A stretch of 64,000 nt of DNA from Amycolatopsis thermophila (lineage in GTDB: Bacteria; Actinomycetota; Actinomycetes; Mycobacteriales; Pseudonocardiaceae), in the NCBI RefSeq assembly GCF_030814215.1, contig NZ_JAUSUT010000001.1, positions 5,828,001-5,892,000 of the forward strand. The letters run 5' to 3'. This document shows, one piece after another, positions 50,647 through 59,591 of this stretch (position 1 is the first letter of the stretch; every line of letters begins with the position of its first letter). A program made the translations under genes and the position numbers. The notes under the pieces were generated by a model. That model made no database searches. It saw only the letters and a list, made by a program, of their open reading frames with translations, and had not been told where the DNA came from.

Positions 50647-51312
50647 GTGAGGGCCGTGCGCGTGCTGCTGGTGGAGGACGACGACGGTGTCGCCGGCGCC
50701 CTCGTCGACTCCCTCGGCGCGCACGGCCACCGGCCCGTGCGGGTGCGGCGCGGTGCGGACGCCCTGCTGGCGCACCGCGACGCGGATCTGGCCCTGCTCG
50801 ACCTCGGCCTGCCCGACCTGGACGGGCTGGAGGTGCTGCGGAAGCTGCGTGCGGTGACCGCGCTGCCGGTGATCGTCCTGACCGCGCGCGGCGACGAACG
50901 GTCGGTGGTGCGCGGGCTGCGGCTGGGCGCCGACGACTACCTCGTCAAACCTGTGCGGCTGAGCGAGCTGCTGGCCCGCATCGAGGCGGTGACCCGCCGG
51001 TCCGCCGCGGCCCGGCCGGAACCCCGGGTGGTGGTGGTCGGCGACATCGAGGTGGACCTGGATGCGCGGCGGGTCGTGGTGGGCGGCGCGGAGGTCGAGC
51101 TGACCGCGAAGGAGTTCGCGGTGCTGGCCGCGCTGGCCCGCCGGGCGGGCACGGCGGTGAGCCGGCAGCAGCTGATGGACGAGGTGTGGGGCGACGCGTA
51201 CGTGGCGGTGTCGCGGTCGCTGGACGTGCACCTGACGCAGCTGCGCGCGAAGCTGCGGCGGCCGGAGCTGCTGACCACGATCCGCGGGTTCGGCTACCGG
51301 CTGGGCGCGTAG
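50647..51312 (+). CDS. OmpR-family response regulator
   Basis: A 221-residue regulator. Receiver: acidic pair in LLVEDDD, phosphoacceptor Asp52 in ALLDLGLPD, Lys101 in YLVKP. The C-terminal OmpR winged helix holds SRQQLMDEVWGDAYVAVSRSLDVHLTQLRAKL. I use the GTG at 50647, two bases after the MFS stop; a GTG at 50656 would give the common VRVLLVEDD opening. Coupled to the histidine kinase gene that follows immediately. Confidence 0.93.
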   Translation: MRAVRVLLVEDDDGVAGALVDSLGAHGHRPVRVRRGADALLAHRDADLALLDLGLPDLDGLEVLRKLRAVTALPVIVLTARGDERSVVRGLRLGADDYLVKPVRLSELLARIEAVTRRSAAARPEPRVVVVGDIEVDLDARRVVVGGAEVELTAKEFAVLAALARRAGTAVSRQQLMDEVWGDAYVAVSRSLDVHLTQLRAKLRRPELLTTIRGFGYRLGA

Positions 51313-52701
51313 GTGCGCACCCGCGTCCTGGCCGTGCTGCTGGCCTTCGTCGTGCTCGCCACCGCGGGCTTCGCGCTGCCGCTGCTCACCGTGACCGCGA
51401 CCGAGCGCACGCAGCAACTGCTGCTGGCCCGCACCGCGGATCTCGACCGGTTCGCGGCGCTGGCCGACCAGGCGGTGGCGGCGGGTGATCCGTCGGTGCT
51501 GCGGGCCGAGGTGAGCCGGTACACCGAGCTGTACGGCGAGGGGATCGTGGTGGTCACCGCGCGGCGAACACCGGTGGCCGAGACGGGCGGGCTGAGCGCG
51601 GCGGACCCGGCGATCGGCGCGCTGGTCGACGCCGCGCTGCGCAACCAGCCGAGCCAGCCGGCGGCGACGGTGCGGCCGTGGTCGCGGGCCCCGGTTCTGC
51701 TGGCCCGCCCGGCGGGGACGGGAACGAAGGTGTCCGGCGCGGTGGTGCTGCGGGCGTCGGTGACGGCGGCCGCCGAGGACGTGCGGCGCAGCTGGTTCGC
51801 GGTGCTGGCCGGGGCGGCGCTGGTGACGCTGGCCGGGGCGGGGCTCGCGCTCGGGGCGACGCGCTGGGTACTGGGGCCGATGCGCCGGCTGGACCGGGCC
51901 GTCGGGCGGCTGACCGCGGGGTTGCGCCCGGTGCACGCCGACCTGGCGGGACCGCCCGAGCTGCGGCAGCTGACCGCGGGGTTCAACCGGATGTCGGACG
52001 CGGTGACGGCGGCGCTGGACCAGCAGCGACGGCTGGTCGCGGACACCTCGCACCAGATGCGCAACCCGATGACGGCACTGCGGTTGCGCGTGGACGCGCT
52101 GCGGTCGTCGCTGCCCGCGTCGGCTTCGCGCACCTACGAGGGCGCGGTGGGCGAGCTGGATCGCCTGGAAGGACTGCTGGACGACCTGCTGACCCTGGCG
52201 ACGGCCGAGCACCGGGCCGGTGAGCTGTCGTTGTCCGGCGACGGCGCCTGGTGCGACGCGGCCGCGGTCGCGGAGGCGCAGGTGCACCTGTGGCAGCCGG
52301 CGGCGGAGCGGGCCGGCGTGACGCTGCGGTTCTCCGGCCCGGCCGTGCGGGTGGCCGCGACCGCGGCGGAGGTGGCACAGATGCTGGACGTGCTGCTGGA
52401 CAACGCGCTGAAGTACGCGCCGGGCGGGGAGGTGTCGGTGTCGTGCGGGGTTGCGCAGGCGTGGGCCGAGCTGGCGGTGCGGGACTTCGGGCCGGGCCTG
52501 TCGCCGGCGGAGCTGGCGCAGGCGCAGACCCGGTTCTGGCGCGCGGAGCGGCACCGCTCGCTGCCCGGGACCGGCCTGGGGCTGGCCATCGCCGAGCGCC
52601 TGGCGGCCGGACGGGGCGGGCGGATCGCACTGCAGGCGGCGGACCCGCAGGGCCTGCTGGTCCGAGTGCTGCTCCCCCGGGCGGCGGAGGTGCAGCGGTG
52701 A
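51313..52701 (+). CDS. Sensor histidine kinase
   Basis: A 462-residue membrane kinase: TM1 (about 5-24), an extracytoplasmic sensor (25-160), TM2 (about 163-183), a HAMP region, then the H box VADTSHQMRNPMTAL with His247 and the ATPase motifs LDNALKYAP, DFGPGL and GTGLGLAI. Start GTG 51313 directly follows the regulator stop. It phosphorylates the preceding OmpR regulator. It may sense a compound delivered by the TAXI protein encoded next. Confidence 0.93.
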   Translation: MRTRVLAVLLAFVVLATAGFALPLLTVTATERTQQLLLARTADLDRFAALADQAVAAGDPSVLRAEVSRYTELYGEGIVVVTARRTPVAETGGLSAADPAIGALVDAALRNQPSQPAATVRPWSRAPVLLARPAGTGTKVSGAVVLRASVTAAAEDVRRSWFAVLAGAALVTLAGAGLALGATRWVLGPMRRLDRAVGRLTAGLRPVHADLAGPPELRQLTAGFNRMSDAVTAALDQQRRLVADTSHQMRNPMTALRLRVDALRSSLPASASRTYEGAVGELDRLEGLLDDLLTLATAEHRAGELSLSGDGAWCDAAAVAEAQVHLWQPAAERAGVTLRFSGPAVRVAATAAEVAQMLDVLLDNALKYAPGGEVSVSCGVAQAWAELAVRDFGPGLSPAELAQAQTRFWRAERHRSLPGTGLGLAIAERLAAGRGGRIALQAADPQGLLVRVLLPRAAEVQR

Positions 52702-52777
52702 GCAGTGCTGTCGTGTCCCTCGCGGCCGGCGTCCGGACACCGCTCTCCCCTGGAGCCGTCATGACCCCCGAGCCGGC

Positions 52778-53722
52778 ATGACCACCCGCCGCAGCATCCT
52801 CCGCGCCGGCGCGGCTCTCGTGGTGACCGGCGCCGCTCTCACCGCCGGTGCGCCACCGTCGGCCGGCGGGCCCGTCGGCCGCCTGCGGATCGCCACGGGC
52901 GAGGAGTCCGGGTTCTACCTCGCGTTCGGGCAGTTGCTCGCCGCGGAGACCGGCGCCGCCTACCCACGCCTGCGCACCGTCGCGATCCCCACCGAGGCCA
53001 GCGTCGCCAACCTGGAGATGCTCGCCGCGGGCAGCGCGGACCTCGCCCTCGCCCTCGCCGACATCGCGGCCGCCGCGGTCACCGGCACGGCCCCCTTCGG
53101 CCGCCGCATCGGGCTGACCGCTCTCGGCCGCGTGTACGAGAACTATTTGCAGCTCGCCGTGCGGGCCGACTCCCCCGTCGCCTCCGTCGCCGATCTCGCG
53201 GGTCGCACCGTGTCCCTCAGCGCCGCCCGCTCCGGCGCGGCCGTGCTCGGGGAACGGCTCCTCGCCGCCGCCGGGGTCAGCCCGGCCGTCCGCCACCTGC
53301 CGATGCTCGAGGCGGGCGAGGCGCTGAAGAACCGCACCATCGACGCCATGCTCGTCTCCGGCGGCGTTCCCCTCCCCGTGCTGTCCACACTGGACAGGGA
53401 GGTGGGCGTCCGGCTGCTGCCGCTGGCCCCCTACCTCCCGGCGCTGCACGGCTTCGGCTACGAGGCCGTCCAGGTGCCGGCCGGCGCGTACCGCTCCCCC
53501 GAGGTCGGCACCATCGGCGTCGCCAGCCTCCTCGTCTGCCGGCCGGACCTGCCCTCCGACGTCGCCGCCGCGGTCACGCGCGTGCTGGTCCAGCGCGCCG
53601 CCCAGCTGGTGCCCGCGCAGGCCGTCGCGACCCAGTTCCTCGATGTACGGTCGCTGATCGGAACCGGTAGCGTTCCCCTGCACCCCGGAGCCGTGGAGAC
53701 GTATCGCGCACTGCACGGCTGA
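52778..53722 (+). CDS. TAXI-family solute-binding protein
   Basis: A 314-residue exported binding protein of the TRAP-TAXI type. MTTRRSILRAGAAL is a twin-arginine-like signal; RLRIATGEESGFYLAFGQLLAAETG starts the TAXI fold, with SVADLAGRTVSL further on. No TRAP membrane genes follow, so it is an orphan binder, perhaps for sensing with the kinase before it. A six-codon mini-frame (start 52761, MTPEPA) ends in the start codon as ATGA, suggesting coupled reinitiation. Confidence 0.87.
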   Translation: MTTRRSILRAGAALVVTGAALTAGAPPSAGGPVGRLRIATGEESGFYLAFGQLLAAETGAAYPRLRTVAIPTEASVANLEMLAAGSADLALALADIAAAAVTGTAPFGRRIGLTALGRVYENYLQLAVRADSPVASVADLAGRTVSLSAARSGAAVLGERLLAAAGVSPAVRHLPMLEAGEALKNRTIDAMLVSGGVPLPVLSTLDREVGVRLLPLAPYLPALHGFGYEAVQVPAGAYRSPEVGTIGVASLLVCRPDLPSDVAAAVTRVLVQRAAQLVPAQAVATQFLDVRSLIGTGSVPLHPGAVETYRALHG

Positions 53723-53735
53723 GCTGGAAGGAGCC

Positions 53736-54158
53736 GTGCCCGTGACCCAGGTCCGCCCGCCGGTGGTGGCGATGCCGCTGCGCGTCCGCTACCACGAGTG
53801 CGATCCGCAGGGCATCGTCTTCAACGCCCACTACCTGGCCTACTTCGACATGGCGTCGTTCGAGTTCTTCAAGGCGCTCTTCGGCTCCTACGACGACCTG
53901 CGCGACCGCGGCGTGGACTGCGTGGTGGCCGAGTCGAACCTGAAGTTCCGGGCGCCCAGCCGGTACGACGACGAACTGGTCGTCGAGGTCGCGATCGACC
54001 ACCTCGGCACGACCTCGCTGATCCTGGCGTTCACGGTCCGCCGCGGCGACGACGTCGTCGCCGAGGGCACCAACCGCTACGTGTTCGTCGACGCGGCCGA
54101 GCTCACCAAGGCCGCCCCGCCGGAGGACGTGCGCGCCAAGCTGCTGGCCCACACCTGA
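53736..54158 (+). CDS. Acyl-CoA thioesterase, YbgC/4HBT type
   Basis: A 140-residue hotdog-fold thioesterase. VRYHECDPQGIVFNAHYLAYFDMA holds the catalytic Asp and the substrate-binding start of the long helix. It hydrolyses acyl-CoA thioesters; the chain is unknown. The GTG at 53736 follows GGAAGGAG and is 13 bp after the TAXI gene, so it is probably read with it. Confidence 0.9.
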   Translation: MPVTQVRPPVVAMPLRVRYHECDPQGIVFNAHYLAYFDMASFEFFKALFGSYDDLRDRGVDCVVAESNLKFRAPSRYDDELVVEVAIDHLGTTSLILAFTVRRGDDVVAEGTNRYVFVDAAELTKAAPPEDVRAKLLAHT

Positions 54159-54176
54159 CGCGCACCTCCGCGGATC

Positions 54177-55772
54177 TCACGCCGGCTGGACGCCCGGACG
54201 GCCGTCCTCGACGACGTAGCTGGCGCGGGTGCTGACCGGCGCGCCCGGCTTCGTCACGTACGGCACCACGCGGAAGTCGCTCTGCCAGCGCTGCCGGTCG
54301 ACGTTGACGCGCACGTAGCCGCGCTGCGAGTTGAAGAACTTCAGGTGCGGGTTGGCCGCGAGGAAGTTCTGCCCCTCGGCGGTCATGTCCGCGCCGTCGG
54401 CGCCGCTGGTGATCGAGGTGCCGACGAACTCGCTGCCGACGGTGGCCGAGGCCGGATCGGCGTAGTCGCGCTTGAGGTCCCACGCGTAGTTCTGGTGCCG
54501 GTCACCGGTGATCACCACGAGGTTGCGCACGTCGCGGTCCTGCGCCGCGGCGAGGACCTTGTTGCGCTCGGCCACGTAGCCGTCCCACGGGTCGAGGAAC
54601 ACGTTTACCGGGCCGCCCGGGTCGCGGTCGGTCTGGCCCATCGGCGCCTGGTTGCCCAGCACCTGCCAGCGCGCCCGCGAGTCCGCGAAGCCCTCGATCA
54701 GCCAGTCCCGCTGCGCGGGCCCGAGCAGGGTGCGTTCCGGGTCGAGCCGCTCGGTGCAGGTCGCCGAGCTGCCGTCGCCGCACGGCTGGTCGTCGCGGTA
54801 CTGGCGGGTGTCGAGCATGGTGATCTCGGCGAGCGTGCCGAAGGACAGCCGCCGGTGCAGCCGGACGTCCGGGCCGGAGGGCATCTGCGTGTGCCGGTAG
54901 GGCAGGTTCTCGTAGTTGGCCTGGAACGCCTGCGCGCGGCGCTGGCGGAACACGGCCGGGTCCTGGTCGGGCTCGGTGTCGGCCTGCGAGATGTCGCCGG
55001 CCCAGTTGTTCTCCACCTCGTGGTCGTCGATGGTGTGGATCCACGGGAAGCGGGCGTGCGCGGCCTGCAGCGGCGCCTCGGCCTTGTAGAGCGCGTACTG
55101 CAGCCGGTAGCGGGCCAGGTCGAAGGTCTCGGTCGTGAACCTGTCGTCGACGGTGACCCCGCGCTTGTTGGTGCCCACGCCGGACTCGTAGAGGTAGTCG
55201 CCCAGGTGCACGACGAAGTCCAGGTCCTCGGCGGCCATGTGCTCGTAGGCGGTGTAGTAGCCGTCCTGCCAGGCCTGGCACGAGGCGAACGCGAAGTTCA
55301 GCTCCCGCGGCGAGGACCACCGCGCAGGCGCGGTACGGGTCCGGCCGGTCATCGAGATCTCGCCGCCGGCGCGGAACCGGTAGAAGTACTCGTGGCCGGG
55401 TGCCAGCCCGGAGATCTCCGGGTGCACCGAGTGGCCCAGCTCGGGCGTGGCGATCGCGCTGCCGCGGCGCACCACCGCGCGGAACCGCTCGTCCAGGGCG
55501 ACCTCGTACTCGACGCGCACCGGCACGGCGGGCATACCGCCGGCACCGTCGGCGGCGAACGGGTCGGGCGCGAGCCGGGTCCACAGCACGACGCCGTCGG
55601 GCGCCGGGTCACCGGAGGCGATGCCGAGGGTGAAGGGGTTCGCCCCCTTCACCGGGCCGGCGTAGGCACCGGCTGCGGTCCAGGCGCCGGTGCCCAGCAG
55701 CACCGCCGCGGCTCCCGCCCCGCTGAAGCCGAGGAACCGGCGGCGGGACAGGTTGTTCGGGCGCACGACCAT
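54177..55772 (-). CDS. phoD: PhoD-type alkaline phosphatase
   Basis: A 531-residue secreted phosphatase/phosphodiesterase. NNLSRRRFLGFSGAGAA is a twin-arginine signal. FTLGIASGDPAPDGVVLWTRL is the PhoD-like N domain. The metal-binding core is DFVVHLGDYLYE, DDHEVENNWAGD, and NLVVITGDRHQNY; PhoD enzymes use Ca2+ and Fe3+ to release phosphate. The ATG at 55772 follows AGGAGG. It is divergent from trmL. Probably induced by phosphate shortage; I saw no clear PHO box. Confidence 0.93.
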   Translation of the reverse strand: MVVRPNNLSRRRFLGFSGAGAAAVLLGTGAWTAAGAYAGPVKGANPFTLGIASGDPAPDGVVLWTRLAPDPFAADGAGGMPAVPVRVEYEVALDERFRAVVRRGSAIATPELGHSVHPEISGLAPGHEYFYRFRAGGEISMTGRTRTAPARWSSPRELNFAFASCQAWQDGYYTAYEHMAAEDLDFVVHLGDYLYESGVGTNKRGVTVDDRFTTETFDLARYRLQYALYKAEAPLQAAHARFPWIHTIDDHEVENNWAGDISQADTEPDQDPAVFRQRRAQAFQANYENLPYRHTQMPSGPDVRLHRRLSFGTLAEITMLDTRQYRDDQPCGDGSSATCTERLDPERTLLGPAQRDWLIEGFADSRARWQVLGNQAPMGQTDRDPGGPVNVFLDPWDGYVAERNKVLAAAQDRDVRNLVVITGDRHQNYAWDLKRDYADPASATVGSEFVGTSITSGADGADMTAEGQNFLAANPHLKFFNSQRGYVRVNVDRQRWQSDFRVVPYVTKPGAPVSTRASYVVEDGRPGVQPA

Positions 55773-55880
55773 GCGAGGTCCTCCTGTGGTGGGATAGGGA
55801 GCACCAGGATGCTCGGCCCCGCAGGTGGCCGTCGGCAGCCGCACGGGCGAACCACACGTGAACGGAAACGATCAAAACCG

Positions 55881-56345
55881 ATGTTCCGGATTCTCTTCTA
55901 CCAACCGGAAATACCGCCGAACACGGGCAACGCGATCCGGCTCGCGGCCAACACCGGGTGCCAGCTGCACCTCGTCGAACCGCTCGGGTTCCGGTTCGAG
56001 GACAAGCACCTGCGCCGCGCCGGCCTGGACTACCACGACCTCGCCGACGTCCACGTGCACCCGGACCTGGGCAGCGCGTGGAAGGCTCTGCTGCCCGCGC
56101 GGGTCTTCGCCTTCAGCGCCGCCGCCACCCGCTGGTACACCGACGTGGCGTACCAGCCGGGCGACGTGCTGCTGTTCGGGCCCGAGTCGACGGGACTGCC
56201 GGCGGCGGTGCAGGAGGCCCCCGAGGTCACCGACCGCCTGCGCGTGCCGATGCGCCCCGGCGTCCGTTCCCTGAACCTCGCCAACACCGCCGCCGTGGCG
56301 GTGTTCGAGGCGTGGCGTCAGCACGGCTTCACCGACGGCGTCTAA
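55881..56345 (+). CDS. trmL: tRNA (cytidine(34)-2'-O)-methyltransferase TrmL
   Basis: A 154-residue SPOUT methyltransferase acting on the wobble base of tRNA-Leu. FYQPEIPPNTGNAIRLAANTG, LFGPESTGLP and VRSLNLANTAAVAVFEAWRQ are the three SPOUT motifs forming the knotted SAM site. Start ATG 55881. Its stop overlaps that of the convergent DUF2267 gene by four bases. Confidence 0.93.
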   Translation: MFRILFYQPEIPPNTGNAIRLAANTGCQLHLVEPLGFRFEDKHLRRAGLDYHDLADVHVHPDLGSAWKALLPARVFAFSAAATRWYTDVAYQPGDVLLFGPESTGLPAAVQEAPEVTDRLRVPMRPGVRSLNLANTAAVAVFEAWRQHGFTDGV

Positions 56346-56743
56346 CGGTGCTCGGTCACCGGCGCCGTGGACAGCAGGTCGTCCCGGTACTCGGCGGGCA
56401 GCTGCTGGACCAGGTCGTCGAACTCGCCCTGGCTCACGCCGGCCTTGAGCGCCGCGACGACTGCGCGGGCGTGCTCGCGCGCACCGTCCTGGGTGCAGCC
56501 GCGACCTTCCTCGTCCATCACCCGGCGGTAGAACTCCTCGACACCGAAGCGGGCACCTTCACCGGTCGAGGGCAGTGCCTCCCGGATGCCGCCGGGCAGC
56601 TGCCCGGCGAGGTCGCCCGGCTCACCGCCGGCCAGCCGCTGTCCCAGCACGGTCAGCGTCGCCCGGGTGGCGGCCGCGGCGTGCTCGGCGTCCTCCAGAC
56701 CCGCGGTCCGGCGCACGGCGGCGACGATCTCGTGTTCCTTCAT
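56342..56743 (-). CDS. DUF2267 protein
   Basis: A 133-residue soluble all-helical protein of the DUF2267 type (LEDAEHAAAATRATLTVLGQRLAGGEPGDLAGQLP is the signature). The family often occurs near stress genes but has no known function. Start at ATG 56743, or GTG 56746. It precedes no gene directly; the KAP NTPase gene ends 63 bp away. Confidence 0.82.
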   Translation of the reverse strand: MKEHEIVAAVRRTAGLEDAEHAAAATRATLTVLGQRLAGGEPGDLAGQLPGGIREALPSTGEGARFGVEEFYRRVMDEEGRGCTQDGAREHARAVVAALKAGVSQGEFDDLVQQLPAEYRDDLLSTAPVTEHR

Positions 56744-56806
56744 CACACCTCCCGGTGACTCGTTCGTCCCGTGGGGCGCATACCCGGTCGCCGGGGACCT
56801 GACACG

Positions 56807-59542
56807 TCACCCGGCTTCCGGCGGCGGCACGGCGGGCAGCCCCCACGCCTCCCGGAACGCGCTGATCGTCAGCCAGGCGAGCCGGGCGTTCACGGCGAAC
56901 AGCCGGCGCACCGAGGTCAGCGTGTCGAACGAGGCGTCACCGGCCTCGTCCCGGCCGCGGTCCAGGTCGCGCCGGGTGAAGCCGTCGCCGAAGACCTCCC
57001 GAATCGTGCCCAGGTAGTACAGGTATCCCAGGGTCTCCAGCTGGATCCGCCACAACGGGCCCCCGGCGTCGCCGATCGGCGGGTTGCCCGCGGCGCGCAG
57101 CAGGACCTGCGCGTCGGCGACCGCGTGCGCCTCGACGTGCCGCACCAGCTCACTGGCCTGCACGTGGTCGTAGGCCTCGCGCGCGACGACGGTGCGCAGC
57201 CCGGCGACCTTGCCCGCCAGATCGCCGGCGACCAGCTCGCGGGTGACCTCCCCGAGCGTGCCGCGGGCGGCGGTGACCAGCCGCGCGACGCGGACCAGCT
57301 CGCGCGGCAGCCCGCCGGACAGGCAGTGGCACAGGCACACGAACGGTTCGGGCAGCCCGAGCACGCGGGCGCCGAGCACCGCCTGCGCGTCCGGCAGGCT
57401 CAGGTACTCCAGCCGGAAGATCATGTCGAAGGCGCTGTCGAAGGCGTCGCGGACCGGCAGCCCGCGCCGTTCGAACGCGGCCAGGGCGTCCTCCGAAACC
57501 GACACCAGGAACAGGAACCCGGGCACGTCGAGGGTGAACAGCGCCTTGACCTCGTTGACGAAGTCCTGCGCCTCCTCCGGGGAGAGGATCTTGTCCAGCT
57601 CGTCGAGGATGATCACCAGGGACGGTACCGCGATGCCCGGCACCCGCTCGGCGCAGCCGATGGTGGCGCGGAGGAACTCGCCGAAGTCGTGCACGATCTG
57701 CGGGTAGCTGCGCGGCTGACGGGTCAGCTCCCGGGACCCGGTGAGCCCGGCTTCGGCGCCGAAGAGCAGCCCGACCTTGCCCGACCAGCCCGACGTGTGC
57801 TTCTGCTGGAACTCGATGCCCGCCAGCGTCTCCCGCGCCAGGTCCCGCAACTGCGCGAGATCCTCCGGGGCGCGGGCCGCGGCGGGTGCGGGCGCCGGCG
57901 CGAACCGCCACCGCCGGCTCAGGTACAGCACGCTGCCCGCGGCCAGGACGATCACGATCGGCCACCACATCGCCGACATCCAGTCGCCGAAGTCGCGGCG
58001 CTGCCCGGCCGCCGCCGCGCCCGCGAAACCGACCACCACCCACACCACGACGATGACCATCAGCGGCACGAACGGCCGCAAGCGGGCCAGGCGCGCCGTC
58101 CAGCGCGGTGGCGGGTCGCCGACGCGGTCGTCGCAGAACTCGATCACCGCGGCGCAGGTGCGGCCGAAGAGGTGCAGGACGAAGTCGCGCGCGTCGTAGC
58201 GGACCGGCACGCTCTCCAGGAGCGCGATGTGCTGGCGGCCGGGGCCGAGGAACCGGCCGGCCTGGTAGGCCTCCAGCAGCGTGGTCTTGCCCGCGCCGCG
58301 CGGGCCGGCGATACCGATCGCGCCGCCGGTGATCCCGCCGGTCAGGGCGCGCAGGCGGGCGAACGCGGCGGTGTCGACCATCCGGTCGCCGGCGCGCATC
58401 AGGCCCAGACCGCCGCGGTTGAGCCGCTCCGGCAGCGTGGTGGTGAACGCCGGGTGCACGGCCTCGTTGAGGTGCCGGGTCACGACCGGGCGCACCGCGG
58501 CCATCGCCGCGTCCCGCCAGCGGGCCTCGGCGGCCTCGACACCCGAGCGGAGCGCGCGGCGGTTCGCGGTCCACTTCGGGCTGCCGCGCCGGTCCGGGTC
58601 CGGCGACCACCGGGCCGGCACCAGCCCGGGCGAGAGCACCAGCGGCGCGGCACCCAGCATGACCAGCAGCGTCACCGCGTCGGCGAGCAGCCACACCTGC
58701 CAGTCCGCCCACGGCAGCGGCACCAGCCGCGACAGCAACACGTAGGCGGCCGCCCCCGCCACCACGACGGCCAGCAGGGTGCGCCGGGCGACCGCCCGCG
58801 GGATGCGCCGCCCGGGCTCCTCGTCCTTGCCCGCGTCCAGTGTCATCAGCCACACCGTCAGGAACACGAACGCGGCGGCCAGCACGGCCACACACCACAC
58901 CACCGCCGACCAGATCTTGCCCATCGCCAGCTGGGAGCTGCCACCCAGGCGCCAGATCAGCAGCAGGAGGGTCACGGCCACCGCGATCATCACCGGCCAC
59001 CCGGCGCCGGCCAGTGCCCGCTGCCCGGTGAACCGCTGCCCCGCCCGCGCCACCGCGAGGTAGGCCCACCGCAGCGCGACACCCGCGACCACCACGACAG
59101 CCGCGTAGACCCAGAACACGGCCGGGCCCGCCAGCGGGGTCTGGCCCAGCTGCCAGAACGCGAGCGGGAAGATCAGCCCCAGCCAGGCGGCGAAGCCGAC
59201 CAGGGCGTGACCGGTGCGGTCCCGCGGCGAGGGCGGCCGCGAAGCCCGCGCGGTGCCGGCCCGTTCGTGGTCGGCGAGGACCCGGCGAGCCAGGCGCAGC
59301 GCGGAGATCTGCGGGTTGGTGACGCGCAGGATGTCCTCGCCGTCCCGCAGCGCCCGCGCCCGGACCTCGGCCCGCACCCGCTCCCGGTCGGCCTCGGCGA
59401 CACCGCGTTCGGACTCGGCGATCTCCGGGGCGGCCAGGGCCTGGTCAACCAGGGCGGGCAGACGGCCGCGCAGCTCCTCGACCAGGTCGTCGGGCGCGGC
59501 ACGGGTCGCCGGGGGGACGGACGTTTCCGGCAGGGCGGTCAT
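56807..59542 (-). CDS. KAP-type membrane P-loop NTPase
   Basis: A 911-residue membrane NTPase. A charged N-terminus (1-110) precedes about six TM helices (113-305). Walker A GPRGAGKT (413-420) is followed by two more TM helices (about 491-511, 526-541) and then Walker B LVIILDELD (642-650): TM helices inserted between Walker A and B are a hallmark of KAP NTPases. The C-terminal 250 residues are helical. KAP proteins are thought to organise membrane-bound complexes, and some are antiviral. The function here is unknown. It stands as a single-gene unit between DUF2267 and VWA genes. Confidence 0.82.
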   Translation of the reverse strand: MTALPETSVPPATRAAPDDLVEELRGRLPALVDQALAAPEIAESERGVAEADRERVRAEVRARALRDGEDILRVTNPQISALRLARRVLADHERAGTARASRPPSPRDRTGHALVGFAAWLGLIFPLAFWQLGQTPLAGPAVFWVYAAVVVVAGVALRWAYLAVARAGQRFTGQRALAGAGWPVMIAVAVTLLLLIWRLGGSSQLAMGKIWSAVVWCVAVLAAAFVFLTVWLMTLDAGKDEEPGRRIPRAVARRTLLAVVVAGAAAYVLLSRLVPLPWADWQVWLLADAVTLLVMLGAAPLVLSPGLVPARWSPDPDRRGSPKWTANRRALRSGVEAAEARWRDAAMAAVRPVVTRHLNEAVHPAFTTTLPERLNRGGLGLMRAGDRMVDTAAFARLRALTGGITGGAIGIAGPRGAGKTTLLEAYQAGRFLGPGRQHIALLESVPVRYDARDFVLHLFGRTCAAVIEFCDDRVGDPPPRWTARLARLRPFVPLMVIVVVWVVVGFAGAAAAGQRRDFGDWMSAMWWPIVIVLAAGSVLYLSRRWRFAPAPAPAAARAPEDLAQLRDLARETLAGIEFQQKHTSGWSGKVGLLFGAEAGLTGSRELTRQPRSYPQIVHDFGEFLRATIGCAERVPGIAVPSLVIILDELDKILSPEEAQDFVNEVKALFTLDVPGFLFLVSVSEDALAAFERRGLPVRDAFDSAFDMIFRLEYLSLPDAQAVLGARVLGLPEPFVCLCHCLSGGLPRELVRVARLVTAARGTLGEVTRELVAGDLAGKVAGLRTVVAREAYDHVQASELVRHVEAHAVADAQVLLRAAGNPPIGDAGGPLWRIQLETLGYLYYLGTIREVFGDGFTRRDLDRGRDEAGDASFDTLTSVRRLFAVNARLAWLTISAFREAWGLPAVPPPEAG

Positions 59543-59591
59543 GATCGGGAACTGTATCGGCGCACCCCCGGCGCCGTGCGCGTTTTCCGGA

